From the NCBI RefSeq assembly GCF_949769195.1, contig NZ_OX458333.1, positions 3,630,001-3,694,000 on the forward strand: DNA of 64,000 nt, written 5' to 3'. Positions 29,425 to 38,947 of the stretch are shown one piece after another. The translations under genes were made by a program, and so were the position numbers. The notes beneath the pieces are model-generated. The model made no database searches. It was not told where the DNA came from and worked only from the letters and a program-made list of their open reading frames with translations. This stretch comes from Methylocaldum szegediense (GTDB lineage Bacteria > Pseudomonadota > Gammaproteobacteria > Methylococcales > Methylococcaceae). Position 1 is the first letter of the stretch; each line of letters begins with the position of its first letter.

Positions 29425-32400
29425 TCAATCCACCTTGACCAGCAAGGCTAGCGGAAAGTACGAAAAAAGCTCTGCTGCCGTCAGCGGGGCGGTGCCGCTC
29501 AAGGTTATCTGCTCCCGAGTGTAGGCATGCACGTAAGTGCCGGCGACGGCGGAGGGTAGCGTCAGTCGGGTGTCATTCCACACCGCGCTGTCGCCGAGTC
29601 TCGGTGCGACGCCTTTGCCGAGGCGCAATATCCAGCGGGGCACCGCCACTAGCACGGTGCGCGAGCCGAAACGGCGGAGAAACGCACACAGGTGTTCGGC
29701 TTTTTCCCCTTCGGCTTCCAGCGGCTCGTAACCACCGCGGCGGAACAAGTCAGGGTCCCGCTGTCTGACGCGCAGGGTTTCCCGTGTGACAAAAAGTTTG
29801 ATGCGTCCGTCGCTCATGTCGTTCAGCAATTCGCGAAGTTTCGGCGCGAGCTCCGCTGCGCTCAGTTCATCCCATGTCTTGATCTCGTTCAACAATCGCT
29901 GTCGGAGCTCATAATCCACCTGGCGCCGGTTGTCCGGGTCGACCAGGCTGAAGTCCCAGATCTCGTTTCCCTGATAAATATCCGGCACGCCGGGAGCCGT
30001 GAGTTTGAGCAGCACTTGGGCTAGGCTATTGTGCAAACCCGCTCGGATGATTCCCGATAGAAAATCGAGGAAATCACGGATGAACTCGTCCCGAGTTCCG
30101 GGGATGACGAGTTTACGCAAAAAATCGGAGACCGCCCGTTCATAGGGTAGGTTGGGATTGAGCCAACTGGTGAACAGCTTGGCCTCGCGCATGGCCTTGA
30201 CCATATAGGCTTCCAGCCGCTGCGTGTAATCTTCGGCACGCTCTGGGGTCAACGGTTCCAACGGCCAGGTTCCCACCAAGGTTTGGTAGATCAGGTATTC
30301 GTCGTTTCTCGACGGGGCCGGGTCACCTTCAACGATACTTTTTTTCTTTCGGTTGAATTCGCTCCAGTTGCGTACGCGAGCCATCCATTCGTCGGGCAGC
30401 TCCGATAATGTGTTGATGCGCGCCCTTACATCTTCCGAGCGCTTGGTATCGTGGGTCGAGGTGCTCAGCAGGGAATGCGGCCAGAGTTGCCCGCGCTCTT
30501 CATTGAAACGGTGGAATTCGGCGATGGAAAAGCCGAAGCGGGTGGGATCGCCGCCGACTTCGTTCAGCGAAACGAAGCGGTTGTAACGATAAAACGCCGT
30601 ATCTTCCATGCCTTTCGCCATGGCCGGTCCGGTCAGCTGCTGAAATTTCATGGCGAACGAGACGATTTGCTCCCGATAGCGGTCGCTCTTGCCTTCCGCT
30701 AGGTGGGTCAGGAGCACATCACGGACGAAGTCGAAGATCGTAAGGTCTCCTACCAGGCTGCGTTTTTTCGCCCGTTCGACAGCGAGTTCGATGTAGTTTC
30801 GGTCGGTTTCCGATACGCCCCGGCTGCTGACATAGGTCCGGTAGACCGGGAAACAGGCGATGATTTCCCGCAAGGCATCGCGCAGGCTATTCAAGCTGTA
30901 GTCACGGGTGCGGCGATCGCTCTCGGCGATTCGGCTCAGCCGGTTAGCGAGCACCGTGAGTTCGCTGGACAGCGCGACCCTCAGAATCAAGCGCTTCGAT
31001 TGATAAAGCAACTCGTCGAAATCGACGGGAAAACTGCAGAACGAGCGGTAAAAAGCATCCAGCGGTTGTTCGGCGCCGGGCCAGATGAAAAGGCCGTTAA
31101 CGAGATTGGCGAAGTCGTAGCCGGTTGTGCCATGAACTGGCCATTGACTAGGCAGGCGCTCATTCAGGGCGAGGATTTTTTCGACGACGATGTAGAAAGC
31201 CTGAGCCTCGGAAGCAGTGGCTTGGCCTTCGGTTTCGTAAGGCTCGGAACGGGGTAGTGCCAGTATCCGTTCTTGCAGCGTCTGGCAGTAAGCGCCTGGA
31301 TCGTAGAGTCCATCCGGATGATCGATCCTGAGCCCCTGCAGCTTTCCCTGGGCGATAAGGTTCAGCACGAATCCATGGGTCGCCTCGAACACATCCTCGT
31401 TTTCAATGGACAAAGCAGCTAAATCGTTCGTATCGAAAAACCGCCGATAATTGATTTCGTCGGCTGCGACCCGCCAATAGGCTAGCCGGTAAGCCTGGTG
31501 CTCAAGGAGATCGTGCAGGCGATCGAAGCTCGCGGGAACTCCGGGAGCGCCGTTGAACTCGCTGACGTTCTTGGCGATGAACTGCGAGATGTCCCGGCTG
31601 GCAGCGCACAGTTGGGCCAGATGTTGTTTATGGATTTCCTTGTCTCGGTTGCGCTCGTTGCGTTTTTCTTTGCTGGTTTGCCAGCGGCCCGGTAGATGGC
31701 CGAAGGCCGTGATCAGACTTTGGAACTCGGCCAGATGCGCGTCATCGGTGTTCAGCGTCGTTTTTAGCTGATCCAGCCGGTAGCCTAGTATGCGCGGGTA
31801 TTCCTTCGGATCGATGGGGAAACGGTGGGGGCCGTAGTAGACCGAAAAGGAACCCTCTTCAGAATCGAAAACCAGTTCCAGTTCGCCGCTTTCCAGGGCG
31901 GTTCCGTACGGCGAGCCCAGGGTCGGGAGGAGCACTTTGCCTCGCAAGTAGTCTTTGACCGGCGACCAGTCGATATCGAAAAAATCGGCATAATTGGAGG
32001 CCGGCCCGTTTTCGAGCACGTCCAGCCACCAAACGTTGTCGCTGCCCATGACCCCCATATGATTCGGCACCAGGTCCAGGATCTGCCCCATGCCGCGCCG
32101 GGCGAGCTCGGCCACGAATCGGTCGAAGTCTTCGCGGCTGCCGATTTCGGGGTTCAGCTCGCCGTGATCCACGATATCGTAGCCGTGAGTGCTGCCCGGT
32201 CGTGCTTTCAGATACGGCGACGCGTAACAATGACTGATTCCGAGGTCCTGAAGATAAGGCAGAATTTCGGTTGCTTGCCGAAAGGTGAAATCGCGGTTGA
32301 ACTGCAGCCGATAAGTCGCCCGTGGGATCGAAAAGCTGACCCCGCGGGCGCTTGCCGGTTTGCTCTTGATCTGGGTTTTCGGACGCCCGCCGAGGTTTTC

Positions 32401-34581
32401 CGCCATGACCTGAAGCAGAGCCGTGACAGTATCGTCCTTGCGCCATTGTTCGAATTCCAGTGGCAGCTTTCGCCGCCAGTTCGGGAAGTCGTCGGGCGCG
32501 CCTGGAAGGAACAATTGGTCCACCTGTCCGAGAGCGTCATCCAAGCGCAACAACACAATTTCGGCCGGAGTCCGCGATAACATGAGATAGACCGCACACA
32601 CGAGGTCGGCCGTCATGTCGGGCACGGAAATCGGATGAATCGTGCTGTCCTGCGGCAACAAGCCTTCCTGTTCCAAAGTGACAAGCAGGCGGGCACGAGC
32701 AACAGCCCGCGCCACGACGGCCTCTTGACGGTCGTCCTCGGAGGCGAACAGCCCGAGCGCCTTGCGTTCGTCCAAATCGCGTCCGAGCCAGAAGCCTCGT
32801 AGCGGCGGTTCATCGATCCCGGCCGTGGTGACCGCCGCCCCGGCTGCGAATTCTCCAGGACGCAGAGGTTTTTCGGTTTTCCAATGGGCAAACAGCGATT
32901 CGCACGGTAAGACGCCTACTTGTTTTAGTCGCTCCGTGATATCTGCCGGGGCGTCTTGCACCTCGCTCGCCAGGACTAGGCATCGATTTCGGTGACTTTC
33001 CAAGGCGAGAATGCCCAGCAGATCCTCGAAGGGAAAGGCGACATAGCTGCCATCCTCCGAATCCCCACCGGGCGGAATCCAATACTGTCGCGCCAGATCG
33101 GATACCTTACGCACCAGCAAGGCGTCACTTTGCCGCATGGTTTGTCGTAGGCCGGCCGTGAACGGCCGGTACGCGGCCTCTTTCAAAGCTGCTGGTAAAA
33201 ATGGCGCAAGGGTGGAAATTTCACCGTGCGGGCAAGTTTCTGTCGGCGGGGCACCGAGTCGGATGGCGGTTGCGCAGAGCGATTGCTGTGACCAGACCTC
33301 GGCACCGTCGCAGGCACTATTGAATACGAACTCCTGGCACAAGCCGATTTCAAGGTTCAACTCCGCCGCGCGGTCCTTGATCGACTGCATCTGCTGTTCC
33401 GCCTGCCAGTAGAGATAGCCATAAAAGTCGAGGCGGTTTGCATTTTCTGCTGCGAAGCGTTTTACCTCGGACGAGGAGGGGTCCCGGAACGGTAGCGGCC
33501 AGTCGGTCCACTTGGAATACCCGAAGCCCTCGTGGGAAAAGTGTTCGCTGAGTGCATCGAACAGCGATTGGTAATGGAGCGCCGACCCGCATGCCGCTTG
33601 ATAGGCTCGAAAGGCCTTGCCGCGTTTGGACGGCTTTCGCAAGTGCTTATCCCGGAAATGAGCGAAGACCGATTCGAGAATGCCGAGCTTAACCGCCGCC
33701 ACTTCCGCGTAGTCGATAAGCTCCTGGGCGCGCAAGGCGCGCAGCCGCGCCTGGAACTCCAGGTCCGCGACCGATTTCTGTGCGGCCTCGGACTCGTTGA
33801 AATCGGGAATCGCCTCAATGTCGAGGTGGAGCACGTTGTAAAAGAGCCGATTGGACGGTTCATTCGGATTGCAAATGTCCGGTCTCGAGAGGTTCAGGGC
33901 CTTGAGAGGGCTTATTCGAATCATCGCCGCCTCGTATTCGGCGACATAATCGACCACGCCCTTGAGATCGGTGAAATCGCCTATACCCCAGTTGCGCTGC
34001 GAGCGTACGGCGTGAAGAGACAGCGACAATCCCCAGCGCTTGTGTTTCTCGTTTAGGACCGGCGGGAGATAGCAGCGCTCCGGTGTCACGATCAGGCACG
34101 TGCTACCTTTGAGCGCTTTCTCAGGATACTCTACCGTAAGGTGGTGATACCCCAATGGTGGGCAAGTCGGCAGGGTAAACGCGTAACGCCGGTAGCATTG
34201 ATCCAGAAACGTCGATTCGCCGAGCAAGGGCAGTTCGGCTGGGCAGAAACTCCCCTCCCATCGCTCTCCGTTATCCAGCTCCAGAGACCACGCCATCAGC
34301 ACATGATCGAACTGACGGGGCACGGTGCAAGCGACGACGCGGGCATCCTCGCCCTCCCGAACGACTTTGACCGGCGGCAGTATTCGTAGCCAATCTCTGT
34401 GCTCCAGCTCGGCCATGATAGCCGGTATGCGTGCATCGTCGCAGGCATCGATGCCCATGGTCGCGAGGAGCTCCCGTTTGGTATCGGTGGAAACGCGTAC
34501 CGTTTCGCCGCGTGCATCGACAAACTCCGTCTCGATGCCGCAAAGATTGCAGAGTTGGTCGATCGCCTTGACGGCGGGCAT
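29425..34581 (-). CDS. treY: GH77-like (inactive-looking) domain fused to malto-oligosyltrehalose synthase TreY
   Basis: A 1718-aa fusion. Residues 1-735 resemble 4-alpha-glucanotransferase MalQ (GH77): RWGLSLSLHAVRSQRNWGIG, RLGAPPTETCPHG, YWIPPGGDSEDGSYVAFPFE and LLGILALES. From about 750 to the end it is TreY (GH13): RATYRLQFNRDFTF, ASPYLKARPGSTHGYDIVDH, LVPNHMG, the nucleophile in LRIDHPDGLYDPG and STHDTKRSEDVRAR. TreY turns the reducing end of a maltodextrin into a trehalose unit, which TreZ cuts off. In the GH77 part the nucleophile Asp is replaced by Arg491 and the acid/base Glu by Ser539, while the stabilising Asp590 remains. It starts 5 nt after the treZ stop, so the two are coupled. 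The TreY part looks complete. Confidence 0.9.
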   Translation of the reverse strand: MPAVKAIDQLCNLCGIETEFVDARGETVRVSTDTKRELLATMGIDACDDARIPAIMAELEHRDWLRILPPVKVVREGEDARVVACTVPRQFDHVLMAWSLELDNGERWEGSFCPAELPLLGESTFLDQCYRRYAFTLPTCPPLGYHHLTVEYPEKALKGSTCLIVTPERCYLPPVLNEKHKRWGLSLSLHAVRSQRNWGIGDFTDLKGVVDYVAEYEAAMIRISPLKALNLSRPDICNPNEPSNRLFYNVLHLDIEAIPDFNESEAAQKSVADLEFQARLRALRAQELIDYAEVAAVKLGILESVFAHFRDKHLRKPSKRGKAFRAYQAACGSALHYQSLFDALSEHFSHEGFGYSKWTDWPLPFRDPSSSEVKRFAAENANRLDFYGYLYWQAEQQMQSIKDRAAELNLEIGLCQEFVFNSACDGAEVWSQQSLCATAIRLGAPPTETCPHGEISTLAPFLPAALKEAAYRPFTAGLRQTMRQSDALLVRKVSDLARQYWIPPGGDSEDGSYVAFPFEDLLGILALESHRNRCLVLASEVQDAPADITERLKQVGVLPCESLFAHWKTEKPLRPGEFAAGAAVTTAGIDEPPLRGFWLGRDLDERKALGLFASEDDRQEAVVARAVARARLLVTLEQEGLLPQDSTIHPISVPDMTADLVCAVYLMLSRTPAEIVLLRLDDALGQVDQLFLPGAPDDFPNWRRKLPLEFEQWRKDDTVTALLQVMAENLGGRPKTQIKSKPASARGVSFSIPRATYRLQFNRDFTFRQATEILPYLQDLGISHCYASPYLKARPGSTHGYDIVDHGELNPEIGSREDFDRFVAELARRGMGQILDLVPNHMGVMGSDNVWWLDVLENGPASNYADFFDIDWSPVKDYLRGKVLLPTLGSPYGTALESGELELVFDSEEGSFSVYYGPHRFPIDPKEYPRILGYRLDQLKTTLNTDDAHLAEFQSLITAFGHLPGRWQTSKEKRNERNRDKEIHKQHLAQLCAASRDISQFIAKNVSEFNGAPGVPASFDRLHDLLEHQAYRLAYWRVAADEINYRRFFDTNDLAALSIENEDVFEATHGFVLNLIAQGKLQGLRIDHPDGLYDPGAYCQTLQERILALPRSEPYETEGQATASEAQAFYIVVEKILALNERLPSQWPVHGTTGYDFANLVNGLFIWPGAEQPLDAFYRSFCSFPVDFDELLYQSKRLILRVALSSELTVLANRLSRIAESDRRTRDYSLNSLRDALREIIACFPVYRTYVSSRGVSETDRNYIELAVERAKKRSLVGDLTIFDFVRDVLLTHLAEGKSDRYREQIVSFAMKFQQLTGPAMAKGMEDTAFYRYNRFVSLNEVGGDPTRFGFSIAEFHRFNEERGQLWPHSLLSTSTHDTKRSEDVRARINTLSELPDEWMARVRNWSEFNRKKKSIVEGDPAPSRNDEYLIYQTLVGTWPLEPLTPERAEDYTQRLEAYMVKAMREAKLFTSWLNPNLPYERAVSDFLRKLVIPGTRDEFIRDFLDFLSGIIRAGLHNSLAQVLLKLTAPGVPDIYQGNEIWDFSLVDPDNRRQVDYELRQRLLNEIKTWDELSAAELAPKLRELLNDMSDGRIKLFVTRETLRVRQRDPDLFRRGGYEPLEAEGEKAEHLCAFLRRFGSRTVLVAVPRWILRLGKGVAPRLGDSAVWNDTRLTLPSAVAGTYVHAYTREQITLSGTAPLTAAELFSYFPLALLVKVD

Positions 34582-34586
34582 CGGTC

Positions 34587-36560
34587 TTACCTCATGACCT
34601 GCGAATGTCCTTCTCCTTTTTGGAGAAGGTGGCCCGAAAGATCAGATGAGGGAGAGTGTACAGAGTCCGTTTTCCGCGAACCCGTTGTTGGACCGTGCAT
34701 GTTTTCCGCGGGGATTAGGAACCAAGCCGTAGACCAGGGAGGGATCCGGCCCAATGTCAATGCTGCGGCGACGTCCGGATCGCTGACGGCCAGCGGCGGG
34801 ACAGAAGGAATATTCGGATGCGACAGCGGTTCGCCGCCAAGATTGGTCCACAGGATCAGAAGGCTATCGTCATCCAGTAGCCAGACGACCGCGAGCCCTC
34901 GTTTGTCCGGAAGCTCAAAACGCGAACGGCCCGGGCGTATTTTCCTAAGAAGCGGAACGATTTGCTCCCGCCGTACGGCCAATAGCGATCGGTAGAAAGC
35001 ATGCCATTCCTGGTGGTCTTGCCTGTCCAACGCGGCCCAGTCCAGTTTCGAGCTGAAAAAAGTCGAGGGATCTGAAGGGTCGGGAATCCGACGACGAGAT
35101 TCGGGATCGGCGAATCGCTCGAAGCGGGCAAATTCGTTGCGCCGTCCTTCGGTTACGGCCTCCGCTAGTTCCGGCCCGAAATCACAGAAATACCGGAACG
35201 GCGACGGACAGGCGAATTCCTCGCCCATGAACAGCAGAGGAGGGCAGGGTGCCAACAACAAGATCGTTAACGCGGCCCGGAGCGGGCGGGGTTCGGCGAG
35301 GTCGCACAGCCGCTCGCCGAAAGCGCGGTTGCCGACCTGGTCGTGGTTTTGTAGGAAAGAGACGAAGGCGGTGGGCGGAAGGTCGCGGCTGATTTCTCCG
35401 CGCCGCCGACCATGGCGATAGAGGGAAGGCTCGCCTTGGTAGGCAAAGCCTTCGCTCAGCGCGCGGCCCAAGTATTTCAGAGGAGCATCAGCATAATCGG
35501 CGTAATAGCCATCGGTTTCGCCCGTCAGTACAAGGTGCAGCGCGTGGTGCACGTCGTCGTTCCATTGCGCGTTGTAGTGCCGAGGCGACCCGTTGGCTTC
35601 CCGCACGAGATAGCGCGCCGCGTTGTCATCGTTTTCGAGCATCAAATGAATGTGCCGATGGGCTCCGGGACCAGCCCGCACCCGCTCCGCCAACTCCTCG
35701 AGAATATCGGGACGCGAATCGTCCAGGATGGTGTGAACGGCGTCCAGCCGCAGTCCGTCCAGGTGATACTCTTCCAGCCAGTACAGGGCGTTGTGAATGA
35801 AGAACTCGCGAACCGTACGGCTGTTTTCGCCGTCGAAGTTGATCGCGTTGCCCCAGGGCGTGTGGTGCCGGTCGCTGAAGAACGGCTTCCCGTATACATG
35901 CAGGTAATTGCCTTCCGGACCGAAGTGGTTGTAGACGACGTCGAGGAATACCATGAGGTTTCTATGATGGGCTGCTTGGACCAGTTCCTTGAGCTCGTCC
36001 GGCGTTCCGTAGCTGGAATCGGGGGCGAAAAGCAGCACTCCGTCGTAACCCCAGTTCCAACGGCCGGGGAAATCCGCTACCGGCATCAGCTCAATCGCTG
36101 TGATTCCGAGCGAGGCCAGATAGTCCAGCTTGTCGCACACGGCCCGAAAACGGCCCGCCGGCGTGAAAGTGCCGATGTGCAACTCGTAGATCACGGCTTC
36201 GTTCCAGGGCCGGCCGGTCCAGTTCTCGTCAGTCCAGCAGAAACCAGCCGGGTCGATCACCTGGCTGGGGCCGTGCACGTCCCGCGGGTTGAAGCGCGAG
36301 GCAGGATCGGGAACGGTGAGTTCCTGGTCCAGCCTAAAGCGGTAATGGTTGCCGACCGAGGCTTCCGGCGTCGTGAGTTCGAACCAGCCGTTGGGACAGC
36401 GCTGCATAGCCAAGTGCTTTCCGCCTTCGTCCGTTTCGAGAACGAGGTCAACGCTTCTGTTTTGCGGCGCCCAGAGTCTGAACCGTACGCCATCCTCCGT
36501 AATGTCTGTGCCAAATGGCATCGAGTGTTTTCGAATCATCGTTTCGCTGTGTGTTTCCAT
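34587..36560 (-). CDS. treZ: malto-oligosyltrehalose trehalohydrolase TreZ
   Basis: A GH13 enzyme of about 657 aa that releases free trehalose from the TreY product. It has an N-terminal CBM48-like domain (VRFRLWAPQNRSVDLVLE), YELHIGTFTPAGRF, LMPVADFPGRWNWGYDG, DVVYNHFGPEGNYL, the nucleophile in LDGLRLDAVHTI, and FLQNHDQVGNRAFGERL. The start is uncertain: in-frame ATGs exist at 36560, 36539 and 36521, and a longer ORF opens at 36647. The last roughly 25 codons come from a hairpin repeat (34609-34629) and are not family sequence. It forms one unit with treY downstream. Confidence 0.93.
   Translation of the reverse strand: METHSETMIRKHSMPFGTDITEDGVRFRLWAPQNRSVDLVLETDEGGKHLAMQRCPNGWFELTTPEASVGNHYRFRLDQELTVPDPASRFNPRDVHGPSQVIDPAGFCWTDENWTGRPWNEAVIYELHIGTFTPAGRFRAVCDKLDYLASLGITAIELMPVADFPGRWNWGYDGVLLFAPDSSYGTPDELKELVQAAHHRNLMVFLDVVYNHFGPEGNYLHVYGKPFFSDRHHTPWGNAINFDGENSRTVREFFIHNALYWLEEYHLDGLRLDAVHTILDDSRPDILEELAERVRAGPGAHRHIHLMLENDDNAARYLVREANGSPRHYNAQWNDDVHHALHLVLTGETDGYYADYADAPLKYLGRALSEGFAYQGEPSLYRHGRRRGEISRDLPPTAFVSFLQNHDQVGNRAFGERLCDLAEPRPLRAALTILLLAPCPPLLFMGEEFACPSPFRYFCDFGPELAEAVTEGRRNEFARFERFADPESRRRIPDPSDPSTFFSSKLDWAALDRQDHQEWHAFYRSLLAVRREQIVPLLRKIRPGRSRFELPDKRGLAVVWLLDDDSLLILWTNLGGEPLSHPNIPSVPPLAVSDPDVAAALTLGRIPPWSTAWFLIPAENMHGPTTGSRKTDSVHSPSSDLSGHLLQKGEGHSQVMR
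34609..34629. repeat. short inverted repeat at the treZ-treY junction
   Basis: CCTTCTCC-TTTTT-GGAGAAGG: a perfect 8-bp stem with a 5-nt loop inside the last codons of treZ. Similar CTCTCC/GGAGAG intergenic repeats are common in GC-rich proteobacteria. It may stabilise or attenuate the message ahead of treY. Confidence 0.6.
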
Positions 36561-36757
36561 CTCGGATCCGTTTGAGGCGACGGCGTGCTGGAGACGCTTA
36601 GCCGGTGCTGAGGAAACCCACGGCCCATTCCAGCCTGTGTGATCCACGGTCGGCTTCTGACAGCGCGGTGCTTGGTGTGGCTGTGGGGTATGCCAAGCAC
36701 CTCGGAAGGTGACTTTCCATTCCGAATTTTTTCGATCCGTCGAACGCGCACTGATAC

Positions 36758-38023
36758 CTACTGGCCCCTGACCCGAATGCCGCCCGCAAGTTCGATGCGT
36801 TCCCCCGCGGTATACAGCAAACTCACCATGAGCGTCAGATATTCCCGAAGATGGCGGGTGATCAGGAAATTCTCGCGTACGAACTGATGGGCTTTACGGC
36901 CCATTTTCTCGATCTTGCGCCGGTCGTGGAGCAGGTAGCGGATACGGAGTGCCGCGCCCTCCGGCGTGTTGACCAAGAAACCGGTGTGATGATCGATGAC
37001 CTGCAGCCGGATACCGCCGGTGTCTCCCCCTATGACCGGCTTGCCCTTCCAAAGGGCTTCGGTCACGGTCAGGCCGAAACCCTCACGCAAGGATTTCTGC
37101 ACCACCAGGTCGGCGGCCCGCTGTAAGGCATTAATCGTTCGGTGCGCATCGGGCGGAAGAAGCAGGATGTGAACGTCGGGATCGCCTTCTGCCGCTTGAC
37201 GCGCTTCGGCCAAAACCGCGTCCCCCTCGGGATCGTCGGCAGCGGAGCCTCCGGCAAGAACCAATTGAATATCGGGGAGAAAGTGCTTAGCGATTCGATA
37301 AGCCTCGATCACGCCCAAGGGGTCCTTGAATTGGTCGAAGCGCGAAATCTGCACGATGATCGGTCGCGACCGGTCGAGCCCGAAAAGTGCACAAACGGTG
37401 TCGATTTTGTCATTGGATAAATCGACATTCTTGTCGCTCAACGGATCAATGCTGGGCGGAATCAAATACTGAGGGTGGGGCAAAGGTTGCGCGAATGAGG
37501 CGAGTGAAAAAACGCTGGCGTCGTAGCCGGCGACGAAACCGCGGAGATAGCGCCAGATCATCCGGTTGGGCCGGTGAATATCGATATGGCAGCGCCAAAT
37601 CCATTTGCCCTTGCGTTCCGGAATGTATCTGAGGAGCGGCGAAGGCTGCGGATCGTGAATGAAAACGATGTCGGCATCGCTCAAGATCGGGCGCAGCTGT
37701 TCGGCGTTGAAGGCGTTGGTTTCTTCGAAGTTCCGCAGCCAGTCGTTGGGCATGGTCACCATCTTGCCCTGAAGCCCGTTGTGGAAATTCTTGGTGCATT
37801 GATAGAACAGCGCATCGCCGGTGATCACTTCCCAGTGGGTTTCGATGCCGAGTTCGCGCATTAGCGGCACATGCTTCTCGAGAATTTCGGCCACACCGCC
37901 GCCAAAACGGGTCGAGTTGACATGGACTACCCGTTTGTCCCTCAAGGTTCCCGCGAGCTGATGCAACTGATCGATGACGTCCTGGCCGACGACCTCGGCA
38001 TAGGACTCCAACAGGTTAGCCAC
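36758..38023 (-). CDS. TreT-like trehalose glycosyltransferring synthase (GT4)
   Basis: A 421-aa GT-B glycosyltransferase of family 4. It has HVNSTRFGGGVAEILEKHVP near the N-terminus, the acceptor-domain segment RCHIDIHRPNRMIWR, VQISRFDQFKDPLGVIEAYR, and the donor-binding EGFGLTVTEALWKGKPVIGG. This set matches TreT, which joins NDP-glucose and glucose to give trehalose. The neighbouring treZ and treY support a trehalose role, making this a second route independent of maltodextrins. The start overlaps the DUF5752 stop by 8 nt. Sucrose or other disaccharide synthesis remains possible. Confidence 0.8.
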   Translation of the reverse strand: MANLLESYAEVVGQDVIDQLHQLAGTLRDKRVVHVNSTRFGGGVAEILEKHVPLMRELGIETHWEVITGDALFYQCTKNFHNGLQGKMVTMPNDWLRNFEETNAFNAEQLRPILSDADIVFIHDPQPSPLLRYIPERKGKWIWRCHIDIHRPNRMIWRYLRGFVAGYDASVFSLASFAQPLPHPQYLIPPSIDPLSDKNVDLSNDKIDTVCALFGLDRSRPIIVQISRFDQFKDPLGVIEAYRIAKHFLPDIQLVLAGGSAADDPEGDAVLAEARQAAEGDPDVHILLLPPDAHRTINALQRAADLVVQKSLREGFGLTVTEALWKGKPVIGGDTGGIRLQVIDHHTGFLVNTPEGAALRIRYLLHDRRKIEKMGRKAHQFVRENFLITRHLREYLTLMVSLLYTAGERIELAGGIRVRGQ

Positions 38024-38696
38024 CGTCCACCTCGCACAGGTAACTCGAAAAAACGTGTGCCAACTCCTCGCGGAGGCTGGCTAGCGTCGTAAAGTAGGGA
38101 TCGATTTTCGCCAACGAGTGGGAGAGGCTTTCGTAGCGCTCCCCGAAAGACTCGAGCCAATTCCGAAAGTCGTCCAGGCGGTTTTCGTTACGCCGTCTGG
38201 CATCGATGAAGTGATAGAAGATGCTGCTTACCGACAGTTGTCCGACCCGGGTAGCCAGCGCCTCCGGGGTGAAAAATTGGAGGTCGGTACGGAAAACGAC
38301 GGTCAGTGCTCGGATGAACTCAAACTGCTGGTCCGGTTGAGCCCACGCCAAGACCTCCCGTTCATCGAGCCGCTGCTCGATGATCTCGATCAATTCCTGG
38401 CGCAATTCGTCCAGCGTGTTGTAGCTGTTGGGATCGACCACGCTCAGGCGCTCGGCGAGCACCTTGTCGTGCAAGGCGTGCCTGGACCAGGCGGCGAAGT
38501 CGTTGCTGTATTCGGGCTCGCCGAAGCGAGGATGGAGCAGATTGCCCCAGAAGTGGAAGTAAATGCTGCCCGGATGAATGACTAGGAGCTGATCGCGCAG
38601 TTCCTTAAGATTCTGTGCGCGCCTACCCGTCGCGATGGCCAACAAGGCACAGTCGTTGACGATGAAAGGCGTCGATCCGCTGGCGTGATTCTCCAT
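38016..38696 (-). CDS. DUF5752 family protein
   Basis: A 226-aa soluble protein. Its segments IHPGSIYFHFWGNLLHPRFG, EYSNDFAAWSRHALHDKVLA, ERLSVVDPNSYNTLDELRQE and SVSSIFYHFIDARRR match my recollection of DUF5752, a family often found beside GT4 trehalose/sucrose-type genes. The two IYFHF/IFYHF motifs suggest an internal duplication. Its role is unknown; the 8-nt overlap with the TreT-like gene suggests the products act together. It is the first gene of the minus-strand trehalose cluster. Confidence 0.7.
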   Translation of the reverse strand: MENHASGSTPFIVNDCALLAIATGRRAQNLKELRDQLLVIHPGSIYFHFWGNLLHPRFGEPEYSNDFAAWSRHALHDKVLAERLSVVDPNSYNTLDELRQELIEIIEQRLDEREVLAWAQPDQQFEFIRALTVVFRTDLQFFTPEALATRVGQLSVSSIFYHFIDARRRNENRLDDFRNWLESFGERYESLSHSLAKIDPYFTTLASLREELAHVFSSYLCEVDGG

Positions 38697-38947
38697 GGCT
38701 CTCGCTTGCCTGCCGCTTCAGCGCTAATCAGTTCGTTTACGATAAACAGCTAGTCGATATTTGTAAATCCGCGAAAGTCGGAGTATCTCTCATGCCGACA
38801 ACGTATCGGACCGCTCGCCGGTTTCGACGATACGGGAGATGGCCACGCCTGATCGTTGTCCCTTGTGTTAGAGTTTCAATCCAGCGTACCGGTTCAGTTA
38901 CAGGGTCCGGTTCGGGAAGTTCTGGCGCATGCTGGGGAGACGACACG

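Noticed and set aside
35412..36575. 387-aa plus-strand ORF
   Set aside because: Antisense shadow of treZ in GC-rich DNA, with no family features.
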